From Rodentolepis nana (lineage: Eukaryota > Platyhelminthes > Cestoda > Cyclophyllidea > Hymenolepididae), in NCBI GenBank assembly GCA_900617975.1, contig UZAE01013380.1, forward strand, positions 9,176-23,116: 13,941 bases of DNA, read 5' to 3'. This document shows, piece after piece, positions 1-8,218 of the stretch (position 1 is its first letter; each line of letters starts with the position of its first letter). The translations under genes and the position numbers were made by a program. The notes beneath the pieces are model-generated. The model did no database searches and was not told the origin of the DNA. It saw nothing but the letters and a program-made list of their open reading frames with translations.

Positions 1-1
1 G

Positions 2-178
2 TTGAATTCTGAGGAACCTGATATTCCATCTCCAGAACCCAATCCACTACTTGAATGTCTTAATTATAATTATTCCTCTTTATCTTACAATTTGTATGCA
101 ATTAGGAACAAATCTGATTTTTATGCCAAAATGGTTACCATATCCACATCTTTACTTCTTAGTATCTTACTATATTAA
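2..178 (+). CDS. Open frame entering from left edge; possible 3' end of an unidentified gene
   Basis: One frame is open from base 2 to a TAA at 176-178 (58 codons). The first 20 or so residues are acidic and proline-rich (begins LNSEEPDIPSPEPNPLLE) and look coding-like, while the rest is AT-driven and rich in Asn, Tyr, Ser and Leu. This fits the tail of a last exon whose earlier part lies outside the window, or an exon that ends near 55-60 followed by intron. I do not recognise a family. A chance frame remains possible because it is short and has no upstream context. Confidence 0.25.
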   Translation: MNSEEPDIPSPEPNPLLECLNYNYSSLSYNLYAIRNKSDFYAKMVTISTSLLLSILLY

Positions 179-530
179 TCTTAACTGTCCCATACCCCCT
201 CCTTTCAAAATTTTATCGGTTGTCAATAACTCGAAAAAAAAGAATTAATTTGAGTGGATTTGCTCCTTCTGAAAGCTTGACTAGAAATTAACTTAGCACC
301 AACACAGTTTCAGACCATTTCTTTCAGTCATTGGCAATATTTCATGATTCAAGTTTCAGATATTTCCAGTGAATATGGCTTCTTGACTTTTGCTTCCCTG
401 GCACAATAGGGTATCCTATACGAGTGTGTTAGTAGTACGCTTGCAACCGTGATGGACCAAAAGTGGAACCTATCCTTGCATCCAGATTCATTATGGAGAA
501 ACAAAAGTGGGGTGGTTGGTGTCAGAGTGA
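179..530. other. Non-coding stretch, nothing recognised
   Basis: Mostly AT-rich sequence with stops in all frames. I see no RNA gene, repeat copy or convincing splice-site pair. The composition becomes more balanced from about 420 onward, where the possible repeat debris begins. Confidence 0.5.
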
Positions 531-725
531 CTATTGGCTAGATCAGACCGCATACTTACCGGTCTCCCATCGTTCTTGGTGGAGTTAAGGAGACGCGCAG
601 CAAGTGACAGCAAGCTCACCACACATAGCATTCCTCCTGACCTACAAGCTCTACTTAACAATTTTGCGCACATCAATAAACCTTTTCACTCCACTGTCAA
701 TAGAAAAACCACTCCAACCTGCTGA
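531..725 (+). pseudogene. Possible relic of an LTR-retrotransposon gag-like frame
   Basis: The frame from 531 to the TGA at 723-725 has no ATG and is preceded by a stop at 528-530. Two short patches resemble the gag region of Gypsy-type elements only loosely: a proline, serine and leucine followed by arginine-rich residues (LPSFLVELRRRA), then a proline followed by a leucine-rich patch (IPPDLQALLNNF). In Gypsy gag proteins similar patches lie in the capsid-like part. No zinc knuckle, protease or polymerase motif follows. It abuts the retroposon copy at about 781-1084, which fits a repeat-rich patch. This is a weak similarity judged by eye; a chance frame is quite possible. Confidence 0.18.
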
Positions 726-780
726 ATATCCACTAATCATCGATCGCCGTTACTCATATACAGTCGTGTTTTTTGTTAAT

Positions 781-1084
781 TTTGGAGTTTATATTAACAC
801 AAGTGGTGCACACTGGGCAACGTATACTCATACGGCCAAAATGTCTATAATCCGGTAGTTGACTTGTGACTTCTAACTACAATGACCTGACCCTACGTCA
901 AGTTCGACCACTTTCACAGTACCCATCTTACCTTTTCCTCTACCTTTGTGTCTGCCACTTATACACCTCCATATCACTCTTCTGTTTCCTCTCTCGACTT
1001 TCTGTGACTTTGGTGTTCCTCCCTTCTGTCAAGCCCCGAAGTCAACGAAAGGACTAATGATGATTATGAAAAACTTGCTATTTT
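781..1084 (+). repeat. Old copy of a ~300-bp retroposon (SINE-like), same family as 13590-13913
   Basis: This stretch aligns along nearly its whole length with 13590-13902 in the same orientation. Shared blocks include GTGGTGCAC at 803-811, CTGGGCAACGTATA at 813-826, TCATACGGC at 828-836, the TTCGACC block near 903-909, a long pyrimidine-rich middle, and GAAGTCAA followed by a CTAATGAT block near the 3' end. Agreement looks like roughly three quarters of positions by eye, with small indels. The first 20 or so bases match poorly, so the 5' end may be truncated or decayed. I find no clean A-rich tail or flanking duplication here, unlike the other copy, so this insertion looks older. Short open frames inside it are not conserved between the copies, so the element is probably non-coding. 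Confidence 0.75.
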
Positions 1085-2027
1085 AGGGGTGTGGCATTAT
1101 TTTCAGTAATACACATCCTACCCTAACTTCCCGTTCTATTTCTATATACACTTTAATAGTACTTTTCTCCTTAGTTCTTTGAAATACAAATCCAAAATAT
1201 ATCGTGTAAGGCTCTATTCGTCTTATCGCGAATTGTTATGAGCGTTATTCAAACTACTAATGGTAACTTTTACTTATATTTCCTAATATCATTTCACGAA
1301 AAGTGTTATCTATTCATTAACCTTAAAAATGCCCTTAAATTCGTCCTTCAGTTTATGATTCTCAATCACTTACCCAGAAATTCTTTGAACATGTGTTGGT
1401 AAATCCAGACTGATTAAGCTTTGGCATGCGTCCGATCCGATTTGCCAAACTTCCAATCTCAAAATATTCGAAAACCCCCACCAAGGAATCACAAATCTCC
1501 CACACTAATGGACTTTGTTAGAGACGGAAATCGATATTGCTAACTGTTTTAGCCACAACAGTCCCATCAAACTAAATTCGTCATTGACATCTTGACGAAT
1601 AGGCCTTATTCATGATTTTATGTACCTTACCTTGCTACGCTTTGTATCCGACACCTTTAAAGATACGAGGTATTTTCATTTAAGACTGACCTTAGGCACC
1701 AAGTGTCCCTAGCTCAGATTCCTCAGAGCACTTAGGACTAAAAGTCGACTATTCTGAGATATACTTAATTCGTTTTTCATTCGTGGTTTTATTTCAGTTT
1801 GAGACAACTCCACTTCTCATTCTAACTAAACTTTATTAAAAATGTCAATATTTTTCAATGCCAGGACTTATCCAAAATGTTTAGTTCAAGTCCTCACAAC
1901 TTCGTTAAGTAATTCCCAACCTTGTTCAGGAAAGATTTCCCAACACCCGTCTAGAGCAAAGAAGGATCATGAAACTCGTATGAGAAGATCGAATTTAAAA
2001 AAATAGAAGTATTTTTATTAGGCAGAC
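1085..2027. other. AT-rich non-coding stretch, nothing recognised
   Basis: Stops are frequent in all six frames and no frame reads as protein. I see no tRNA-like fold, tandem repeat or further copy of the ~300-bp retroposon. It presumably is intergenic DNA. Confidence 0.5.
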
Positions 2028-2228
2028 TTGACATATAATTTAGAAGACGTGCACGTTAATCGGAGCGCCACTGGTACCTCTACCAGTACGATATTTAGAA
2101 ACAATTATCTTGTGATGCAATTAAAACGAATACAACGACACTACCCATCGAGCACTGGATTATTTAACATTGTCCTTCTGAGCTTGTGCCTGGGAAATCC
2201 AATGCCTCGAAACTGCACTAACTACTAA
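2028..2228. repeat. Possible fragment of an unidentified dispersed repeat
   Basis: This patch is richer in G and C than its AT-rich flanks and has balanced base use on both strands, like the patches at 2447-2600 and 2640-3160. It contains a 66-residue plus-strand frame with no recognisable motif that begins at a TTG rather than an ATG. The abrupt composition change at both edges is the only evidence that it is an inserted sequence; I cannot name a family. It could also be an ordinary compositional fluctuation. Confidence 0.15.
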
Positions 2229-2446
2229 CTGACCAGACAGTCCAATAGTCCCTTCAATTTTCATTTTTCTACTAAGATTATTTACAAATAGTCAGTTTTC
2301 ATGAGTTGCACTCTTAAGTGATATAAACTCTTGCCTAATGATATATTCTCACTAAGATTTAACAGCAACACCAAACTTGATTGGCTTTTGTAAATTAAAT
2401 TTCAAGCAAAACTAGAATGTTTGCCAAACCCAGGTGGATATTTACT
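2229..2446. other. AT-rich non-coding spacer
   Basis: It holds no open frame of note, RNA gene or repeat copy that I can see. It separates two patches of more balanced composition. Confidence 0.4.
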
Positions 2447-2600
2447 TACCCTATCAGAGTTGCAAAAGCCCACTGCCAGAAAAATCGGCTCACGATCACG
2501 CTCACTAAAAAGACCAATCCATACAAAGAGCCGTCCCAGCAAAATTCCTCTGGGAAACCCAGTGTTCAAGCTCCAGCAATAATGCCTCCATAGTTCATTT
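2447..2600 (-). other. Exon-like minus-strand patch with good splice-site pair, no identity
   Basis: Read on the minus strand, a pyrimidine-rich acceptor ending TTTTAG (near 2600) is followed by about 150 bases that stay open in one frame and end at a near-consensus donor (AGG followed by GTAAGTA, near 2448). The translation includes LFVWIGLFSERDREPIF and matches no family I know. The plus strand is also open here for a similar length, which weakens the coding case. It could be an exon of a minus-strand gene downstream of LSM14, an untranslated exon, or part of an old repeat. Confidence 0.18.
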
Positions 2601-2952
2601 AATCTAAAATCGAAGAGAAAGACTAGAAAAAAAACTAACGCAAGGTTAAGGTTTAAGCAATCCAATGAAATAGCCAGGAAGTTCTAGAAAATTGCACTGG
2701 CAGATATTTTCTCCAAGCATTCTACAATTTCCTAAAAATCATCACAATGTAAACAACTATAGTGAGGGAAAGGTATAGAATAGTGATGAGCAAGCTACAC
2801 TGGAGGAGGAGTGGAAATAGGTGTGCGCTGATGGATGAAGTGGCCACAGAAGCATGATTCGTGGATTGACAGGTCTTTGATTACCTTCGGAATTGAAGTG
2901 AAATAAATCAGATCAGAGAACTATAAAACTGAAACAGTCGGAGCGCAGCGCC

Positions 2953-3159
2953 TTAGTTAAAGAACAGCGACACGCCTCTGTTCTCGACACAGGGTATTAG
3001 ATGGCGAACAGAACGGTGAGAACATTTGTAAATATGAGCTGGGAAAACAAGTATAATACAATTACCTGGGTTCCAAAATATCTTAAGCTTGGCCGACTGC
3101 CACTGATGAAATAGATAAGTGTACCGATTCCAAGGGAATCCAACTAAATAGCCGTTTCT
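2953..3159 (-). other. Minus-strand open frame of 68 codons without a start; possible repeat relic
   Basis: The frame is open from just after a TAG (complement of 3160-3162) to a TAA (complement of 2953-2955). It has no methionine. It reads protein-like (for example KLKIFWNPGN, then SHRSVRHLIPCVENRG, ending VSLFFN). It contains GT...AG boundaries of a 27-nt segment (about 3044-3070) that could be removed without changing the frame, but 27 nt is shorter than any intron seen in the LSM14 gene. After the stop, a shifted frame stays open briefly, as expected of a decayed coding element. I do not recognise a family. It lies downstream of LSM14 on the same strand and could also be 3' untranslated or intergenic DNA. 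Confidence 0.2.
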
Positions 3160-3378
3160 CTAATAACTAGCAACAGGGTCTTACAGTACAATTTTAAGTA
3201 TTATAATATAAATTTGAAATTCTTAAACGCCTACAAATCAAATAAACCGGAAAAGAGCAATAAATTTGCCACACAAATTGGGTCAAATTATATTTAACCG
3301 GATAAAATTTACAGATTTACAAGTTGCAGTAATAAAAATGCAATGGTTAGGGGAGATGAAATGTTGGCATTATAGGTA
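3160..3378 (-). other. Region just downstream of LSM14; likely 3' UTR and cleavage region
   Basis: This AT-rich stretch follows the LSM14 stop codon on the minus strand. There is no canonical AATAAA in the sense orientation. The nearest weak variant is AATATA (complement of 3289-3294), about 85 nt past the stop. The end of the transcript therefore cannot be placed from the sequence. Confidence 0.3.
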
Positions 3379-4794
3379 CTACTGCTCTTGCGACTTGCCC
3401 TGCTTTGAGTTAGAATCATTATCGCTTTTTGCCTTTCCTTCACCATCTCGTCTGTTTTGATGGCTAAACTGTTGTCTATTACCCGAGCTATAAGTAAATC
3501 CACCTCTCTGGTTACCACGATAGAAAGTATTGCCACGACGACCACCTCTGTAATTTCCGCCACGATAGTTCATTCGAGTAGCTGAAGGGCCAAAGGTAAT
3601 AATATTCACCTTTCTGTCATCACGAGTGGATCGATTTTTTGGTACCCTAGAGTGAGAGAACAAGAGAATAAACTGATAAAGTGAAGTACCCATTAGCACG
3701 GTCCATTAGCTCAGAACTCAAAGTATCAAAGAACGATTTAGAGCTATTATAGGCTTCTTCTTCTTGATGTCCACTGTCTTCACCATGCTCCGAGGTTGTA
3801 TTACTACTCTATAGAGAACAGATATCAGACAAACTTGAGCCATTCTTACCGCTTTAAGATCAATCTTTTCGAAAAATTCAGCCAGCTCAGCGTTAGGTTT
3901 ATCGAAGTCATACTCCTGTTTATAGTCAATATCATCATGACGAAACCTAAATTCACTATCATAGTTTCGCCTTTGATTATAGTTCCGCTGTGGGTGAGAA
4001 CCGCCGCGATTATTACGATGGTAACTAGAATAATTTGGACGAAAGCTACCGCGATTTCTATCATGTTGTAATTGGTTGTCATTCCTCGGTTTCTCTTCTT
4101 TATCCTGCACTCCTTGTGAGGAGCTTCGATAAACTTCCTGGGACTTAGATTTGACATTGGAATCTCCTGCAGGCGTACCAGCCGTTTGTGGTGGATTATT
4201 AGAGTCTGTTCCCTCATTATCCGCGTTGGTTAATCCTCCAACGTTACCCCATGAAGGAGGTAGATCAGATTGGATACTGCTTTGCTGATGGGCAGGTGGA
4301 AATAAGTTTGATAAACCAGAGAAAGTTGAAGCAGGCTGTTGTTGAGAGAACAATCCAGACATTGTGGGCATATCGCTAACAGCACCAGAAACAGGTAAAG
4401 ATGATGATGACGATTGTGGCTGCTAAAAATGTTACGCTATTTAAAAGTGTTTAGAAGCAAACCTCAAGTTCGGCACTGATTATAGAAGGATCATTTCCAA
4501 CATCAGAATTAGGTAGCAACTGTAAATCAACTAATTCACGCCCACGAAAAGCAATATGCTCATAAATTTCGTTCATTGGTTTTACAGGATGTTCACAAGG
4601 CCTACCCTCGGTTCCGTAAGAGGTAACTAAAGACTGTCAGAAAATACTCTCCTTAACACACCTTTAGAAAGCACGAGAACAAGTTCATTGTTCTCATCTT
4701 TACGAAGAGTATACAGCACTCCTTCATACCGAATCTGGGCTTTAGATATAATTCTCACCCGATGCCCTATAAGTGAGGCCTCAAAAATAGACAT
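3379..4794 (-). CDS. LSM14: LSM14 family RNP protein (RAP55 / Trailer hitch / CAR-1), complete, 5 exons
   Basis: LSM14 proteins bind mRNA and the DDX6 helicase and repress translation in P-bodies and germ-cell RNP granules. Coding exons on the minus strand are 4794-4662, 4626-4463, 4422-3850, 3808-3690 and 3646-3379 (1257 nt, 418 residues). All introns are GT-AG and every phase joins. Residues 1-80 form the N-terminal LSm domain: LIGHRVRIISKAQIRYEGVL at 8-27, then YGTEGRP at 48-54 and FRGRELVDLQ at 69-78. Residues 100-265 are a Ser/Gln- then Arg/Asn/Gly-rich linker. The FDF box starts YDFDKPNAEL at 270. The FFD box is YNSSKSFFDTLSSEL at 310-324. The TFG box is DRKVNIITFGPSATR at 340-354. RGG/RG repeats (358-379) and a Lys/Gln/Ser tail end the protein. 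The box order and the length, close to the ~460 residues of vertebrate LSM14A, fit the family. The ATG is the LSm start and is preceded by GATAG, so trans-splicing directly before it is possible but unproven. Confidence 0.95.
3647..4661 (-). other. Four ultrashort GT-AG introns of LSM14
   Basis: The introns lie at 4627-4661 (35 nt), 4423-4462 (40 nt), 3809-3849 (41 nt) and 3647-3689 (43 nt). Each begins GT and ends AG. Removing them rebuilds conserved family residues across the joins: LSK-V-TSYGTE at the first, and the acidic linker between the FDF and FFD boxes at the third. Intron 3 separates the FDF box from the FFD box, and intron 4 separates FFD from TFG, so short motifs map to separate exons. 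Introns this size are usual in cestodes and in the 5' parts of schistosome genes, which supports a flatworm source. Confidence 0.9.
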
Positions 4795-5573
4795 CTATCG
4801 GGCAAAATAAGCACAAGGGGAACCAATCGCGGATAATGGGAATAATAAATGAAGTTCAACACTCATTATTAGTTCGATAAAACAAGACCAATCAAGCGTA
4901 AGTATATTCGGTGACTTACAATGAATTAAAATATTGACTAAATATTTAAATGAAACTATCAAAATTGATTCACTAAAGAAAACAAAATAATATTCAGAGT
5001 TATAATTCGAGCAGATTTATAGTTATTCTTAAGAGTGATTTATAATGTATGGCAATAATGCAAATTTAATTGAGAATAACCGCAATATTTATCAAATATT
5101 GATTCGATAAACTATTTTACACACAATCGTCACTAAATCATCCATTGAAATCTATTTTAAATTTGAGTCTCGTAAAAGGTTAAATGCGCATATATATGAC
5201 ATTAACTGGAACACGACAATTTAATTTAAAGCATTTATTTTCACTGGATTTCCAGAAAAGTGAATTGAGCACGAAATTTCGAATAAGTATTGTGCCAAAA
5301 TTTCAGCAATAGTTAGAGCGATTCAAGATGACCACTCCAAATGTATACTCAAATTTGTTCAAATAAACTGTCATCATTTTTACCGCGATTAATGCAGAAA
5401 TTACTACGATTGAATTTCATTTTTGCAAACTTTTGTATTTGTCTCTAGTTAACTAAGCTTATTCCATATGGAAATTAGTTTTTAACAGAGCATAAAACTC
5501 TTTTAATAAAATATTCTCTGTGGCATGTCATGTTCCTTCTCTATGGACCCGGCCAACTTAGCCTTACTACTGT

Positions 5574-5576
<3 letters not shown>
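4795..5576. other. AT-rich intergenic DNA upstream of LSM14
   Basis: This should contain the LSM14 promoter and 5' untranslated region, but I see no TATA box at a sensible distance or other named element. Stops are dense in all frames. Confidence 0.5.

Positions 5577-5607
<31 letters not shown>
5577..5607. repeat. (AT)n dinucleotide microsatellite
   Basis: An uninterrupted alternating AT run of 31 bases lies in AT-rich intergenic DNA between the two divergent genes. It is likely to be length-polymorphic and may extrude as a cruciform. Confidence 0.95.
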
Positions 5608-5610
<3 letters not shown>

Positions 5611-5769
5611 TTGTTTTGTTTTGCCAATGTAAAGTATTCCAAAACGTGGACCTAATTTTATAAATTTTGAAGCCATCAGCACTCATATACTGTTAGAAAA
5701 TCTTTTGTAGATGAGAAAAGTTACTACTAAATTTAACGCAATGTTGAAAATATTATTAGCATTTTAAAT

Positions 5770-6361
5770 TTACAAATGTTTTTTAGTACAGATCCAATGA
5801 AAGCTAACATCAATCTGCCCATATCGAAAAAAATTTGTACTTTTTAAAGCAATAGCATGCATCTTGACTGCCAAAAATTTATCGTGAAGGATCGGGTCCA
5901 TGGTTATGAATTTGAGAACTTGCAATACAAGCTGTAATACAGGTATAAATGTCATATTATGGTTATGTTTACTTATTAGTTTGATAATTACAACGCATGC
6001 CCCGATTAAAGAGGAGGAGAATGATTCTGGATTTGGATAACGATATATTTTTTCGGGATTAATTGAGATTATGGTCATACTTTAAGTTGTATCTGATTGT
6101 TGACAAATAGGATTCCATTTGATTGTTAAATACTTGATATTACTCAAAAATTGCAGTCTTAGGCTCAAATAATTGCATTTTTTCAGAAGCTTTGACGATT
6201 TTGTAATAAACTAGTCCTGTTCTTGTTGTTAGGAGCAATTTCTCTAGAAATGGGAAGAGGGAAATGCCATCTGTGGAGGCAAATACCACCCAGGAGGTAT
6301 CGATAAGATGAAGAAACTTGGTATTCGACAGAGGAAAATACCTGTGTTGCAAGATATGCAC
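5770..6361 (-). pseudogene. Two adjacent minus-strand open frames, possible relic or unrecognised gene
   Basis: Two ATG-initiated frames follow each other on the minus strand: 6361-6140 (73 residues) and 6078-5770 (102 residues). They are separated by about 60 bases with stops. The second reads protein-like, with hydrophobic helix-like stretches (for example FIPVLQLVLQVLKF, then AVKMHAIALKSTNFF) reminiscent of helical-repeat proteins in a general way only. I recognise no family or motif. Joining them with a short GT-AG intron does not work, because the first frame ends in a stop before any suitable donor. In DNA this AT-rich one 100-codon frame can arise by chance. A decayed gene copy or a lineage-specific gene are the alternatives. 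Confidence 0.2.
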
Positions 6362-7860
6362 ATTAAGACATAAATACCGTCATTTCGTACAACAAACACA
6401 TGAGATTAGTGTTTTACTCAATGAGAGGCTAATTTAGCTGAATGTCTAAATTATAAAAGTATCAGATATGCTTAATTATACCGTTGTAATGACGTTATTT
6501 TCAGTTGATTGATAATATTCTTGATATTCTTCTGAAAATGCTTCCATTCCTCAATATAACTTACATTACTTTCAACGAGAAATAATACATTGCGTCACTT
6601 TTATTATGCACTAACGCAGTCAGTTATGCGGTACATTTTTTCAGTTCCTACTGAGCTGGAAACTACTGCAGTAATAACATAAACTATTTTCGCATATAAA
6701 TTTTTTCATTTTAACCCATCGAAGGAACTTTCAACTCATTTAGTTGCTAACTTAAGCAGAGCCACATAAATTGTCTAACGCATTTTTAGTATTATACATT
6801 ACACATTGATTATAAACGACAGAAAAGTTTGAAAGATCACAGACCATCTTGTAAATATGGAGGGGATCCCGGTAATTGAGAATTCGGCAAAAGTAGGCAT
6901 TTCGATAGAACTTTAGTGTGCCAGGAGTTATTCGAAGTCTACATATTTTATTGATGGAGTTGCAGTCTGGAAAATAAGATTGACAAACCCTATCAGTGAG
7001 TCTCTTGCAATTTTAATGATGAAAATTTGAGATTAAAATTTCGTTGGACGTTTAGTGAAGGTCAAGCAGATCAAAATATAATGCCTTACCAAGACATACC
7101 ATCTTAAAAATGACACCTTAATTGGTCGTTGCTGAATATTAAGAATTAGCATAACAACAGATTAGTAATTAAAATATACATTAAATGTTATCAGTTGGGA
7201 ACTATTATGCATTATTAAGTCATTAATAGCCTAAACACATGAGATCATTTCTCTTTCAAAACAACACCAAGTGAATCAATCTGAATATTCTTCATAAAAA
7301 TATTTTACTATAGAAAGAAGGTGACTTGGTACTTAATCAAATAAGGGTGTAATTATATGTTTCTAAGCAAAAACTATGAAGTAGTCTCGAAATTATTCAA
7401 AAATCATTTATTACTTCTATACTTTACCCTTAATGAACTATAATAAAGAAAAATAAATCGAATGAACTTGTTAATTTTATTCGCATTTCAACCATTTTTC
7501 ATTTCATACAATAAAAATGTAATATTTTATTTTATATAAAATTGTCTTAAAAGGCGCAAAAGCTTTGCTAAAATAATCTCTTTTATCGAATAGGTTAACT
7601 TTAAATGTCCTATTTAGTGTATTTTTATTCACACGAGGGAACCGCGATTTCGATATGTTTGGGTTGTTGTGATGGGTTGTAAGGGTTTTTTGTAGTTATC
7701 ATCTCGACAAACAGTAAACGCCATTATTACTTTCGCACGTAATAAAATTTAGTTTTTTTTCAATATTTAATTGACAGTGCTTTATAAATTTCAACTGAAT
7801 TTTATGTTAGACAAACCCCGTATTATTAATACCGTCAAATATATTTTATTTCATTTTTCA
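6362..7860. other. AT-rich intergenic DNA, nothing recognised
   Basis: Long AT-rich sequence with stops throughout all frames. I found no tRNA-like fold, repeat copy or extended open frame. The part near 7620-7700 is slightly more balanced in composition and could belong to the upstream region of the plus-strand gene. Confidence 0.5.
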
Positions 7861-7861
7861 G
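7844..7861 (+). promoter_or_regulatory. Candidate 3' splice acceptor upstream of the plus-strand gene
   Basis: A T-rich tract ending TTTTTCAG (AG at 7860-7861) has the form of a strong acceptor. It sits about 360 bases before the proposed start codon at 8219. It could receive a 5' untranslated exon or a spliced leader. The following sequence is open for only 14 codons. A second possible acceptor, ending GCCTTAG, has its AG at 8200-8201, just 18 bases before the start codon. Neither use can be proved from sequence. Confidence 0.35.
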
Positions 7862-8218
7862 ACACGTGCAAGCTACCTTAATCTCAACTGGGAAGTCGAG
7901 GCATAAACGCGACTTTTTAATTTATCGATATCAGTGATAAGTTACTGAACTTAACAGGCATTTTGGAGCTGTATATCAGTTTTCTCTGAAAACTCAACAA
8001 TTATTAGGAATTTATTTTAGAGATGCTACTGAGTTTAAACTTTTTTGTAATATACGTTTATTTTACTTACATAACGAAGGTTAATAAACGATATCTTAAA
8101 GTTACTTTAATTTCTTTATCGTATGCGTATGCATGAGCATGCTTAAATCCTATGGTGCTAATGCCATTGAGGTATATTGGGTTTTATTTTATGTGCCTTA
8201 GTGCCTCATCTATGAGAC

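Noticed and set aside
604..1057. Plus-strand frames of 84 and 63 codons
   Set aside because: They overlap the retroposon copy, start at non-ATG or arbitrary codons, and are not conserved in the other copy.
3309..3563. Minus-strand 84-codon frame
   Set aside because: Shifted frame over the last LSM14 exon, which in the correct frame encodes the RGG tail.
3718..3849. Read-through of LSM14 exon 3 to a stop near 3718
   Set aside because: The unspliced extension loses the FFD box, while the 41-nt intron restores it in frame, so the extension is an intron-retention artefact.
3796..4217. Frames on both strands (91 and 123 codons) inside LSM14
   Set aside because: Shadows of the long third exon of LSM14 in other frames; the family motifs lie only in the chosen frame.
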